Source of the DNA: Aristolochia californica
Taxonomy: Eukaryota; Streptophyta; Magnoliopsida; Piperales; Aristolochiaceae
Assembly (NCBI GenBank): GCA_029961685.1
Contig: JARWKL010000001.1
Coordinates: 31,508,295 to 31,572,294, forward strand
Reading direction: 5' to 3'
Length of the DNA: 64,000 bases
Shown: piece by piece, positions 49,239-62,230 of the stretch
Numbering within the stretch: the first letter of the stretch is position 1
Layout of the letters: each line of letters starts with the position of its first letter
Translations under genes and position numbers: made by a program
Notes under the pieces: model-generated
Databases searched by the model: none
What the model was told of the DNA's origin: nothing
The model's input: the letters and a program-made list of their open reading frames with translations, nothing else

Positions 49239-52200
49239 ATGTTCAAGATGAAAATTACCTTTGGATCCAAATATTTTAAAGAGAATAACAAAAGCTTATT
49301 AAATTCTCAAGTGAACGTGTGGTGGGATATTTACCCGAGTCAAACAAGCCATTATTTTGCCCATTAGTAAAAAGCTGACCAAACAATCATAGATGATTGC
49401 AACGTTTTTTGTCATGCGTAACGGGCTATATTTTTCTAATAAATGACTTATGGATTGGTAGTCAACACTTAGTTAAAAATACCCCGCCTCCCTCTTTTTC
49501 CTGACGATTGCAAAACCTAAGATATAAAAACTATAAAGCACTTACAATCCCTAAAATTTATGGGCACTCTTTGGAATTATCTCTCTCTACATTTGTGCAT
49601 TATGCATTTCGATTTTAGATGTACACTTTTTTCTTAAATCAATACTTGGAGTTTTCGCTCTCCCTTGATCCCGTAAAAAAAACAAGGAAGACAGATCACA
49701 ACAAAATGAAAATTTTAGAGTTTAAGTATGGAAAAAAATTAAAAAAAAAAATAAATGTAGGTAAAGAAAAGTTATTCACACACTCCGAATGAACACAGAT
49801 GTTTTGTTAATAGAGTTTGGGAAATTCCACTAGTTCAACCCTAATAGCTTGGAATTTTATAAGAAAGAGATTTCTTCTACACATGTTTTAAAAATGGACA
49901 GGCATCCTTGAAACATTTTTAAGATGCAAATGACCTATACATCCAAACCTTTTAATGTGAATAACTAACACTCATTAAATTCTCAAGTGAACGTGCAGTG
50001 GGATATTTACCGTAGTCAACCAAGCCATTATTTTGTCCAATTTAACAAAGTTGACCTAACAATCATAGATGATTGTAAAGTGATTTATCATTTGTAACGG
50101 GCTATATTTTTGAAAGAAATGACTTATGGATTGGGAGTCAACACTCAGTTAAAAATCCCCCGCCTCCCCCTTTTCCCGCCTATTGTAAAACTTGAGATAT
50201 CAAAACTAAAAATATCTTACAATCCCTAAATATTATAGACACTCTTTGGAATTATCACTCTCTACATTTGTGCATTGTGCATTCCCATTTTAAACGTACA
50301 CTTTTTTCTTAAATAAAAATTTTAAGTTTTTGCTCTCTCTTCATCCCGTAAAACAAAAAAGGCAAATAGAACACAACAAAATGAAAATTTTAGAGTTTAT
50401 GTACGAAAAAAATATTAAACAATAACAAATGTAAATAAAGAAAATTTATTCACTCACCACAAATGAACACAAAAGTTTTGTTATCCAAGTGTGGGAAATT
50501 CCATTAGTTCAATCCTAATTGCTGGGAATTTTTTCAGAAAGGGATTTCTTCTACACTTGTTTTAAAAATGGATATGCATGCTTGAAAAATGTTAAAGATG
50601 CAAATGACCTATGATCCAAAGCTTTTAATGAGAATAACAAACGCTCATTAAATTCTCAAGTGAAGTGCGGTGGGATATTTACCCGAGTCAAACAAGCTAT
50701 TATTTTGCCCATTTGCAAAAAGCTGACCTAACAATCATAGATGATTGTAAAGTGATTTATCATGGGTAACGGGCTATATTTTTCTAATAAATTATTTAAG
50801 GATTGGGAGTGAAAAATTAGTAAAAAATTCCCCGCTTCCCAATTTTACCGACGATTGCAAAACCTGTGATATAAAAACTAAAAAGACCTTACATTTCCCA
50901 AAAATTACAGACACTCTTTGGAATTATCTCTCTCAACATTTTTGCAATGTGCATTCCCATTTTAGATGTACACATTTTTTTAAATCAAAACTTTGAGATT
51001 TTGCTCTCCCTTCATCTAGTAAAAAAAAAGGCAAAAAGATCACACTAAAATAAAAAATTTAGAGTTTATGTATGGAAAAAATTTAAAACAATAACAATCG
51101 TAAGTTAAGAAAATTTATTCACACACAAAATAATGAACACAAAAGTTTTGTTATCCAAGATTGGGAAATTCCACTAGTTCAACCCAAATAGCTAGTAATT
51201 TTATAAGACAGAGATTTCTTCTACACATGTTTTGAAAATGGATATACATGATTGAAACATGTTAAAGTTGCAAATGACCTTTGGATCCAAAGCGTTTAAA
51301 GAGAATAACACATGCTCATTAAATTCTCAAGTGAATGTGCGGTGGGATATTTACCAGACTCGAACAAGCCATTATTTTGTATGTATAGTGATTTATCACG
51401 CATAACGGGTTTTATTTTTGTAAGAAATGAATTATGGATTGGGAGTCAACACTCAGTTAAAAATCCCCCGCGTCCTCCTTTTCCCGACGATTGTAAACTT
51501 GAGATATAAAAACTAAAAAGAGCTTACAATCCCTAAAAATTACAGACACTCTTTGTAATTATCTCTCTCTAGATTTTTGCATTGTGCATTTTCTTTTTAG
51601 ATATACATTTTTTCTTAAATCAAAACTTTGAGTTTTCGCTCTCCTTTCATCCCGCAAACAAAAAAGGCAAATCGATCACAACAAAATGAAAATTTTTAAG
51701 TTTATGTATGGAAAAAATTTGAAACAATAACAAATGTAAGTAATGAAAATATTTTCACACAACACAAATGAACACAAAAGTTTTGTTGTCCAAGTTTGGG
51801 AAATTCCACTAGTTCAACAATTTTATAACAAAGAGATGTCTTCTGCACATGTTTTAAAAATGGATATGCATGTTTGAAACATGTTGAAGATGCAAATGAC
51901 AAAATGGATCCAAAGCTTTTAAAGAGAGTAACAAACGCTCATTAAATTCTGAAGTGAATGTGCGGTGGGATGTTTACTGGAGTCAAAGAAGCCATTATTT
52001 TTCCCATTTACAAAAACCAGACCTAACAATCATAGATGATTGTAAAATTATTTATAATGAATAACGGGCTATATTTTTGTATGAAATGACTTATGGATTG
52101 GGAGTCAATACTCAGATAAAAATCCCCCACCTCCCCCTTTTCCCGACAATTGCCAAACATGAGATATAAAAACTAAAAAGAGCTTACAATCCCTAAAAAT

Positions 52201-52330
52201 TACAGACACTCTTTGGTATTATCTCTCTCTACATTTGTGCATTGTCCATTTCCTTTTTAGATGTACACTTACTTCCTAAATAGAAACTTTGAGTTTTCGC
52301 TATTCCTTCATCCCTTACAAAAAATGGGAA
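49239..52330. repeat. Multi-monomer duplicated block, copy 1 (partner 57895-62230)
   Basis: Consecutive copies at 49239, 49915, 50589 and 51259 match, in order, those at 57895, 58566, 59237 and 59757. Shared variants include ATGTTCAAGATG with ACCTTTG, CAACCAAGCCATT, CTATGATCC (one G lost), TTCTAATAAAT and GTAAGTTAAGAAAA. The copy at 51881 then matches 61776 rather than the next one in line (GAAACATGTTGAAGATG, AAAGAGATGTCTTCT, GTCAAAGAAGCC). Offsets are 8656, 8651, 8648 and 8498 bp, then 9895 bp. Two short deletions lie in this copy at about 51380 and 51819. Confidence 0.8.
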
Positions 52331-55300
52331 AAAGATCACAACAAAATGAAAATTTTAGAGTTTATGTATGGAAACAATTTAAAACAATAACAAATGTAAG
52401 TAAAGAAAAGTTACTCACAAACCACAAATGAACACAATAGTTTTTCTATCCAAGTTTGGGAAATTCCACTAGTTCAACCGTAATAGCTTTGAATTTGGTA
52501 AGAAAGAGATTTCTTCTACACATGTTATAAAAATGGATGTGCATGACTGAAACATTTTAAAGATGCAAAGGACCTATCGATCAAAAGGTTTTAAAGAGAA
52601 TAACAAACGTACATTAATTTCTCAAGTGAACGTGCGGTGGGATATTTATCCGAGTCAAACTAGCCATTATTTTACACATTGACAAAAAGCTGACCTAACA
52701 ATCATAGATGATCGTAAAGTGATTTATCATGCATAACAGGAAATATTTTTGTAAGAAATGATATATGGATTTGGAGCCAACACTCAGTTAAGAATCTCCC
52801 ATCTCCCCCTTTTCCCGACGATTACAAAACCTAAGATATAGAAACTAAAAAGAGTTTACAATCCCTAAAAATTAGAGACACTCTTTGGAATTATCTCTCT
52901 CTAAATTTTTGCATTGTGCATTTCCATTTTAGATGTACTCTTTTCTCTTTAATGAAAACTTTGAGTTTTCACTCTCCCTTCATCCCGTAAAAAAAAACAG
53001 CAAATAGCTTACAACAAAATGAAAATTTTAGAGTTTATGTACGGAAAATTTTTTAAAAAATAACAAATGTAAGTAAATAAAATTTATTCACACACCACAA
53101 ATGAACACAAAAGTTTTTCTATCAGAGTTTGGGATATTCCACTAGTTCATCCCCAATAGCTTGGAATTTTATAAGAAAGATTTCTTCTACACATTTTTTT
53201 AAAATCGAAATACGTGCTTGAAACATGTTAAAGATGCAAATGACCTATGGATACAAAGATTTTAAAGAGAATAACAAACACTCATCAAATGCTCTAGTGA
53301 ACGTGCGGTGGGATATTTACCCGAGTCAAACAAGCCATTATTTTGTTCATTTACGAAAATCTGACCTACCAATCATAGATGATTGTAAAGTGATTTATCA
53401 TGTGTAATGGGTAATATTTTTGAAAAAAATGACATAAGGATTGGGAGTCAAGACTCAGTCAAAAATCCGCCACCTCGCCCTTTTTCCCTACGATTTCAAA
53501 ACCAGAGATTTAAAAACTAAAAAGAGCTTACAATCCCTAAAAATTACAAACACTCTTTGGAATTATCTCTCTCTACATTTGCGCCTAGTGAATTTCCTTT
53601 TTAGATGTACACTATTTTCTTAAATCAAAACTTTGAGTTTTCGCTCTCCCTTCATTCCGTAAAAAAAAAAGGCAAATAGATCACTACAAAAGGAAAATAT
53701 TAGAGTTTATGTATGGAAAAAGTTTAAAACAAAAAAAAAATGTAAGTAAAGAAAAGTTATTCACACACCACAAAAGAACACAAAAGTTTTGTTATCCAAG
53801 TGTGGGAAGTTCCACTAGTTCAACCCTAATAGCTTAGAATTTAATAAGAAAGTGATTTCTTCCACACATGTTTTATAAATGGATATGCATGCTTGAAACA
53901 TGATAAATTTTCAAATGACCTTTGGATCCCAGGCTTTTAAAGAAAATAACAAATGCTTATTAATATCCCAGGTGAACGAGTGGTGGGTTATTTACCTGAG
54001 TCAAACAAGAAATTATTTTGCCCATTTAATAAAAGCTGACTTAACAATCATAGATGATTGTAAAGTGATTTATCATGCGTAATGGGCTATATTTTTGTAA
54101 GAAATGACTTATGGATTGAGAGTCAACACTAAGTTGAAAATCACCCGTCTCCCCCTTTTCCCAATGATTGCAAAACCTGAGCTATAAAAACTAAAAAGAG
54201 CTTACAATCCCTAAAAATTACAGAGACTCTTCAAAATTATCTCTCTCTACATTTGTGCATGGTGCATTTCCATTTTAGAAGTACACTATTTTCCAAAATA
54301 AAAACTTTGATTTTTCGGTCTCCCTTCCTCCCGTAAACAAAAAAGGCAAATAGATCGCAACAAAATGAAATTTTAAGAGTGTTTGTATGGAAAAAAAATT
54401 GCAACAATAAAAAATGTAAGTAAAATAAATTTATTCACGTACCATAAATGACCACAAAAGTTTCGTTATCCAAGTTTAGGAAATTCCACTAGTTCAACCC
54501 TAATAGCTTGGAATTTATAAGAAAGAGATTTCTTCTACACATGTTTTAAAAATGGATATGCGTGCTTGAAACATGTTAAAGATGCAAATAACCTATGGAT
54601 CCAAATATTTTAAAGAGAATAACAAATGCTCATTAAATTTTCTAGTGAACGTGCGGTGGGATATTTAATCGAGTCAAACAAGCCATTATTTTGACCATTT
54701 ACAAAAAGTTAACCTAACAATCATAGATGATTGTAAAGTGATTTATCATGCGTAACAGTCTATATTTTTGGAAGAAATGACTTATGGATTGGGAGTCAAC
54801 ACTCTGTTAAAAATTCCCCACCTCCCCCTTTTCCCCACGATTGGAAAACCGGAGATATAAAAACTAAAAAGAGCTTACAATCCCTAAAAATTATAGAAAC
54901 TCTTTGGAATTATCTCTCTCTACATTTGTGCATAGTGCATTACCTTTTTAGATGTACACTTTTTTCTTAAATCAAAAGTTTGAGTTTTCGCTCTCCATTC
55001 ATCCCGTAAAACAAAAAGGTAAATAGATCACTACAAAATAAAAATATTAGAGTTTATGTATGGAAAAAATTTAAAACAATAAAAAATGTTAGAAATGAAA
55101 AGTTATTCACACACCACAAAAGAACACAAAAGTTTTGTTATCTAAGTTTGGGAAATTCTACAAGTTCAACCCAAATTGCTTGGAATTTTATAAGAAAGAG
55201 ATTTCTCCTACACATGTTTTAAAAATGGATATGCATGATCGAAACATGTTAAAGATAAAAATGTCCTATGGATCCAATGCTTTTAAAGTGAAGAACGAAC

Positions 55301-55745
55301 ACTCAGTAAATTCTCAAGTGAACGTGCGATGGGAAATGTACTCGAGTCGAACTTGCCATTATTTTGCCCATTTACAAAAAGTTGACATAACAATCATAAA
55401 TGATTGTAAAGTGATTTATCATGTGTAATGGGCTAAATTTTTGTAAGAAATGACTTATGGATTGGGTGTCAACACTCAGTTAAAAATTCCCCGCCTCCCC
55501 CTTTTCTCGATGATTGGAAAACCTGAGATATAAAAACTAAAAAGCGCTTACAATCCCTAAAAATTACAAAAACTCTTGGGAGTTATCTATCTCTACATTT
55601 GTGCATTGTGCATTTCCAATTTAGATGTACACTTTTTTCTTAAATAGAAACATTGACTTTTCGCTCTCCGTTCATCCCGTAAACAAGAAAGGCAAATAGA
55701 TCACAACAAAATGAAAACTTTAGAGTTTATGTATGGAAAAAATTT

Positions 55746-55821
55746 TAAATAATAACAAATGGAAGTAAAGAAAATTAATTGACACACCACAAATGAACAC
55801 AAAAGTTTGTTATCCAAGTTT
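55746..55821. repeat. 76-bp tract identical to that of the next monomer
   Basis: This tract is identical to 56400-56475, 654 bp away, and both carry rare variants (AAATGGAAGTAAAG, AAATTAATTGACAC, AAAAGTTTGTTATCC with one T missing). Flanking sequence differs, as in TTTGGGCAATTCC versus TTTATGAAATTCC. A short conversion tract or local unequal exchange between neighbours is the likely origin. Confidence 0.8.
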
Positions 55822-55917
55822 GGGCAATTCCTCTAATTCATCCCTAATAGGTTGGAATTGTAAAAGAAAGAGATTTCTTCTACACATGTTTTAAAAATGG
55901 ATATGCATGCATGAAAC

Positions 55918-57222
55918 TTGTTAAAAATGCAAATGACCTATGGATCCAAAACTTTTAAATAGAATAACAAACGCTCATTAAATACTTTAGTGAAGGTGCG
56001 GTGGAATATTTACCCGAGTCAAGCAAGCCATTATTTTGCCCATTTACAAAAAGGTGACCTAATAATCATAGATGAATGTCAAGTGATTTATCATGCGTAA
56101 CGGGCTTTATTTTTGTAAGAAATGACTTATGGATTTGGAGTCAACACTCAGTTAAAAATCCCCCACCTCCCCCTTCTCCCCACGATTGCAAAAACTAAAA
56201 AGAGCTTACAATCCCTAAAAAATTTAGACACCTTGTGGAATTATCTCTCTCTACATTTGTGCATTGTGCATTTCCTTTTTAGATATACACTTTTTCTTAA
56301 ATCAAACCATTGCGTTTTCTGTCTGCTTCATCTCGTAAAAAAAAGGCAAATAGATCACAACAAAATGAAAATTTTATAGTTTATGTATGGAAAAATTTTT
56401 AAATAATAACAAATGGAAGTAAAGAAAATTAATTGACACACCACAAATGAACACAAAAGTTTGTTATCCAAGTTTATGAAATTCCACTAGTTCAACCCTA
56501 ATAGCTTGGAATTTTATAAGAAAGAGATTTCTTCTAAACATGTTTTAAAAATGGATATGGATGCTTGAAACATGTTAAAGATGCAAATGACCTACAGATC
56601 CAAAGCTTTTAAGGAGAATAACAAACGCTCATTAAATTCTGAAGTGAACTTGCGGTGGGATATTTACCGGAGTCAAACAAGCCATTATTTTGCCCATTTA
56701 GAAAAAGCTGACCTAACAATCATAGATGATTGTAAAGTGATTTATCATTCATAATGGGCTATATGGATTGGGAGTCAAAACTCAGTAAAAAATCTCCTGC
56801 CTCACCCTTTTCCCGACGATTGCCAAACCTTATATATAAAAACTAAAAAGAGCATACAATCCCTAAAAATTAGAGACACTCATTGGAATTATCTCTCTCT
56901 ACATTTGTGCATTGTGCATTTCCCTTTTAGATGTACACTTTTTTCTTCAATCAACACTTGGAGTTTTCGCTCACCCTTGATCCCCTAAAAAAAAGGCAAA
57001 AAGATCACAACAAAATGAAAATTTAAGAGTTTACGTATGGAGAAAATTTTAAAAAATAACAAACATAAGTAAAGAAAAGTTATTCACGCACCACAAATAA
57101 ACACAAAAGTTTTGTTATCCAAGTTTGGGAAATTCCACTTTATCAACCCTTATAGCTGGGAATTTAATAAGAAAGTGATTTCTTCTACACATGTTTTAAA
57201 AATGGAAGTGCATGCTTGAAAC
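55918..57222. repeat. Two monomers with small deletions
   Basis: Spacings are 654 and 651 bp. At about 56186-56192 GATTGCAAAAACTAAAAAG has lost the CCTGAGATATAA portion, so this copy has no TATA-like box. At about 56758-56766 GGGCTATATGGATTGGG has lost TTTTTGTAAGAAATGACTT. Confidence 0.8.
56400..56475. repeat. 76-bp tract identical to that of the previous monomer
   Basis: Partner of 55746-55821. The shared rare variants and perfect identity contrast with the ordinary divergence of the flanks. Confidence 0.8.
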
Positions 57223-57894
57223 ATGTCAAAGGTGAAAATGACCTATCGATCCAAAGCTTGTAAAGAGAACAACAAGCGCTCATTAAATTCTCAAGTGACC
57301 ATGCAATGGGATATTTACGCAAGTCAGGAAAGCCATTATTTTGCCCAATTTCAAAAAGCTTACCTAAAAATTATAAATTATTGTAAATAGATTTATCATG
57401 TATAACAGGCTATATTTTTGTAAGAAATGACTTATGAATTGGGAGTCAACACTTAGTTAAAATTCCCCCGCCTCCCCCTTTTCCCGACGATTGCAAAACC
57501 TGAGATAGAAAAACTAAAATGAGCTTAAAATCCCTAAAAGTTAGAGACACTTTTTGGAATTATCTCTCTCTAAATTTGTGAATTGTGCATTTCCATTTTA
57601 GATCTACACTTTTTTCTTAAATTAAAACTTTGAGTTTTCTCTCCACATCATCTTGTAAAAAAACAAAGCAAATAGGTCACAACTAAATGAAATTTTTTGA
57701 GTTTATGTATGGAAAATTTTTTAAAAAATAACAAATGTAAGTAAATAAAATTTATTCACACACCACAAATGTACACAAAAGTTTTGTTATCCAAGTTTTG
57801 GAAATTCCACTAGTTCAAACCTAATGGCTTGGAATTTTATAAGAAAGAAATTTCTTCTACACATGTTTTAAAAATAGATATGGATGCCTGAAAC

Positions 57895-60800
57895 ATGTTC
57901 AAGATGCAAATGACCTTTGCATCCAAAACTTTTAAAGAGAATAACAAAAGCTCATTAAATTCTCAAGTGAACGTGCGGTGGGATATTTACGCGAGTCAAA
58001 CAAGTCATTATTTTGCCCATTTGTAAAAACTTGACCTAACAAACATAAATGATTGTAATGTTATTTGTCATGGGTAACGGGCTATATTTTTATAATAAAT
58101 GACTTATTGATTGGCAGTCAACACTTAGTTAAAAATCCCCCGCTTCTCCCTTTGCCCGACAATTGCAAAACCTGAGATATAAAAACTAAAAAACGCTTAC
58201 AATCCCTAAAATTTATGGACACTCTATGGAATTATCTCTCTCTACATTTGTGCATTGTGCATTTAGAATTTAGATGCACACTTTTTTCTTAAATCAAAAC
58301 CTGGAGTTTTCGCTCTTCCCTGATCCCGTAAAAAAAAGGAAAATAGATCACAAAAAAATGAAAATTTTAGTTTTTATGTATGGAAAAAAATTAAAATAAT
58401 AAAAAAAGTAAATAAAGAAATATTATTCACGCATCACAAATGAACACAAATTTTTTGTTATCCAAGTTTGGGAAATTCCACTAGTTCAACCCTAATAGCT
58501 TGGAATTTTATAAGAAAGAGATTTCTTCTACACATGTTTTAGAAATGGATATGCATGCATGAAACATTTTGAAGATGCAAATGACCTATGGATCCAAACT
58601 TTTTAATGAGAATAACTAACGCTCATTAAATTCTCAAGTGAACGTGCAGTGGGATATTACCCAAGTCAACCAAGCCATTATTTTGCCCAATTAAAAAAAG
58701 CTGACCTAACAATCATAGATGATTGTAAAGTGATTTATCATGTGTAACGGGCTATATTTTTCAAAGAAACGACTTATGGATTGGGAGTCAACACTTAGTT
58801 AAAAATCCCTGGCCTCCCCCTTTTCCCGACGATTGCAAAACCTGAGATATAAAAACTAAAAAGAGCTTACAATCCATAAATATCACAGACACTCATTGGA
58901 ATTATCACTCTCTACATTTGTGCATTGTGAATTTCAATTTTAGCTGTACAATTTTTTCTTAAATCAAAACTTAGAGTTTTTCGCTCTCCCTTCATCCCGT
59001 AAAAAAAAAGGTAAATAGATCATGAAAAAATGAAAATTTTAGATTTTATGTATGGAAAAAATATAAAAAATAACAAATGTAAGTAAAGAAAATTTATTCA
59101 CACACCACAAATGAACACAAAAGTTTTGTTATCCAAATTTGGGAAATTCCACTAGTTCAACCCTAATTGCTTGGAATTTTAAAAGAAAGGGATTTCTTCT
59201 ACTCATGTTTTAAAAATGGATATGCATGCTTGAAACATGTTAAAGATGCAAATGACCTATGATCCAAAGCTTTTAAAGAGAATAACAAATGCTCATTAAA
59301 TTCTCAAGTGAATGTGCGGTGGGATATTTACCCAAGTCAAACAAGCCATTATTTTGCCCATTTGCAAAAAGCTGACCTAACAATCATAGATGATTGTAAA
59401 AAGATTTATCATGGGTAATGGGTTATATGTTTCTAATAAATGACTTATGCATTCCCATTTTAGATGTACACTTTTTTCTTAAATCAAAACTTTGAGATTT
59501 CGCTCTCCCTTCATCCCGTAAAACAAAAAGGCAAAAAGATCACAACAAAATGAAAATTTTTTAGTTTATGTATGGAAAAAATTTAAAACAATAACTATTG
59601 TAAGTTAAGAAAATTTATTCACACACCACAAATGAACACAAAAGTTTTGTTATCCAAGTTTTGGAAATCCCACTAGTCAACCCAATTAGCTTGGAATTTT
59701 ATAAGAAAGAGATTTCTTCTACATATGTTTTAAAAATGGATATACATGCTTGAAACATGTTAAAGATGCAAATGACCTATGGATCAAAAGCTTTTAAAGA
59801 GAATAATAGACGCTCATTCAACTCTCAAGTGAAGGTGCGATGGGATATTTACCCGAGTCAAACAAGACATTATTTTGCCCATTTACAAAAAGCTGACCTA
59901 ACAATCATAGATGATTGAAAAGTGATTTATCATGCGTAATGGGCAATATTTTTGTAAGAAATGACTTATGGATTGGGAGTCAACACTCAGTTAAAAATCC
60001 CCCATCTCCCCATTTTCCCCACGATTGCAAAACCTGAGATATAAAAACTAAAAAGACCTTACAATCCCTAAAAATTACATACACTCTTTGAAATTATCTC
60101 TGTCTACATTTGTGCATTGTGCATTTCATTTTTAGATGTGCACTTTTTTCTTAAATCAAAACTTTGAGTTTTCGCTCTTCCTTCATCCCGTAAACAAAAA
60201 AGGCCAAAAGATCACAACAAAATGAATTTTTTTGAATTTATGTATGGAACCAATTGAAATCTATAAGAAATGTAAGTAAGGAAAATTTATTCACACATCA
60301 CAAATGAACACAATAGTTTTGTTATCCAAGTTTGGGAAATTGCACTAGTACAACCCTAATAGTTTGGAATTTGATAAGAAAGAGATTTCTTCTACACATG
60401 TTTTAAAAATGGATATGCATGCTTCAAACATGTTAAAGATGCAAAAGGTCTACGGATCCAAAGCTTTTAAAGAGAATAATAAACGCACATTAAATTCTCA
60501 AGTGAACGTGCTGTGGGATATTTATCAGAGTTGAACAAGCCATTATTTTACCCATTTACAAAATGATGACCTAATAATCATAGATGATTGTAAAGTGTTT
60601 TATCATGCGTAACGGGCTATATTTTGTTAAGAAATGACTTATGGATTGGGAGTGAACACTATGTTAAAAATCCTCCACTCCCCCTTTTTTGGTCGATAAC
60701 AAAACCTAAGATATAAAAACTAAAAAGAGCTTACAAACCATCAAAATTCTAGAAACTATTTGGAATTTTCTCTCTCTACACTTGTGCATTGTGCATTTCC

Positions 60801-62230
60801 ATTTTATATGTAGTCTGCTTTCTTAAATTAAAACTTGGAGTTTTCGATCTCCCTTCATCCCGTAAAAAAAAAAAAGGCAGATAAATCACAACAAAATGAA
60901 TATTTTAGAGTTTATGTATGGAGAAAATTTAAATTAATAACAGATGAAAGTAAAGAAAATTTATTCACACACCAGAAATGAACACAAAAATTTTATTATC
61001 CATGTTTTGGAAATTCCACTATTTCAACTCTAATAGCTAGGAATTTTATAACAAAGAGATTTCTTCTACACATGTTTTAAAATGGATATGCATGCTTGAA
61101 ACATGTAAAAGATGCAAATGACCTATATATCCAAATCATTTAAAGAGAATAAAAAATGCTCATTAAATTTGAAAGTCAACGTGCGGTGGGATTTTACCCG
61201 ACTCAAACAAGCCATTATTTTGCCCATTTACAAAAAGCTGACCTAACAATCATAGATGATTGTAAAGTGATTTATGATGACTAACGGGCTATATTTTTTG
61301 TAAGAAATGACTTATGGATTGGGAGTCAACACTGAGTTTAAAATCCCCTGTCTCCCTCTTTTTTCGACGATTGCAAAACCTGAGATATAAAAACTAAAAA
61401 TATCTTACAATCCCTAAAAATTACAGACACTCTTTGTAATTATCTCTCTCTAGATTTTTGCATTGTGCATTTCCTTTTTAGATGTACACTTTTTTCTTAC
61501 ATCAAAACTTTGAGTTTTCACTCTCCTTTCATCCTGCAAACAAAAAAGGCAAATAGATCACCACAAAATGAAAATTTCCGAGTTTATGTACGGAAAAAAT
61601 TTCAAACAATAACAAATGTAAGTAACGAAATTTTTTTCACAAAACTGAAATGTACACAAAAGTTTTGTTATCCAAGTTTGGGAAATTCCACTAGTTCAAC
61701 CCTAATTGCTTTGAATTTTATAACAAAGAGATGTCTTCTACACATGTTTTAAAAATGGATATGCGTGCTAGAAACATGTTGAAGATGCAAATGACAAATG
61801 GATCCAAAACTTTTAAAAAGAGTAACAAACACTCATTAAATTCTCAAGTGAATGTTCGCTGGGATATTTACCGGTGTCAAAGAAGCCATTATTTTGCCTA
61901 TTTACAAAAAGCAGACCTAACAATAGAAGATTGTAAAGTTATTTATCATGCATAGCGGGCTATATTTTTGTATGAGATGACTTATGGATTGGGAGTCAAT
62001 ACTCAATTAAAAATCCCCCACTTCCCCCTTTTCCCGACAATTGCCAAACCTGAGATATAAAAACTAAAAAGAGCATACAATCACTAAAAATTACAGACAC
62101 TCTTTGGAATTATCACTCTCTACATTTGTGCATTGTGCATTTCTTTTTTAGATGTACACTTATTTCCTAAATAGAAACTTTGAGTTTTCGCTATCCGTTC
62201 ATCATGTAAAAAATAAGGGAAAATAGATCA
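57895..62230. repeat. Multi-monomer duplicated block, copy 2 (partner 49239-52330)
   Basis: This matches the 49-52 kb block over four successive units, then has two additional units (60430 and 61103) before the match resumes at about 61430. The match then continues through GTACACTTATTTCCTAAATAG near 62155, which pairs with GTACACTTACTTCCTAAATAG near 52264. Either two units were gained here or two were lost from the other copy. Confidence 0.78.
59237..59756. repeat. Monomer with ~152-bp deletion
   Basis: The spacing is 520 bp. At about 59446-59452 GACTTATG joins GCATTCCCATTTTAG, removing the C-rich tract, TATAAAAA box and first heptamer. Its duplicate partner at 50589 is full length and also reads GCATTCCCATTTTAG, so the deletion arose after the block was duplicated. 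Confidence 0.82.
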
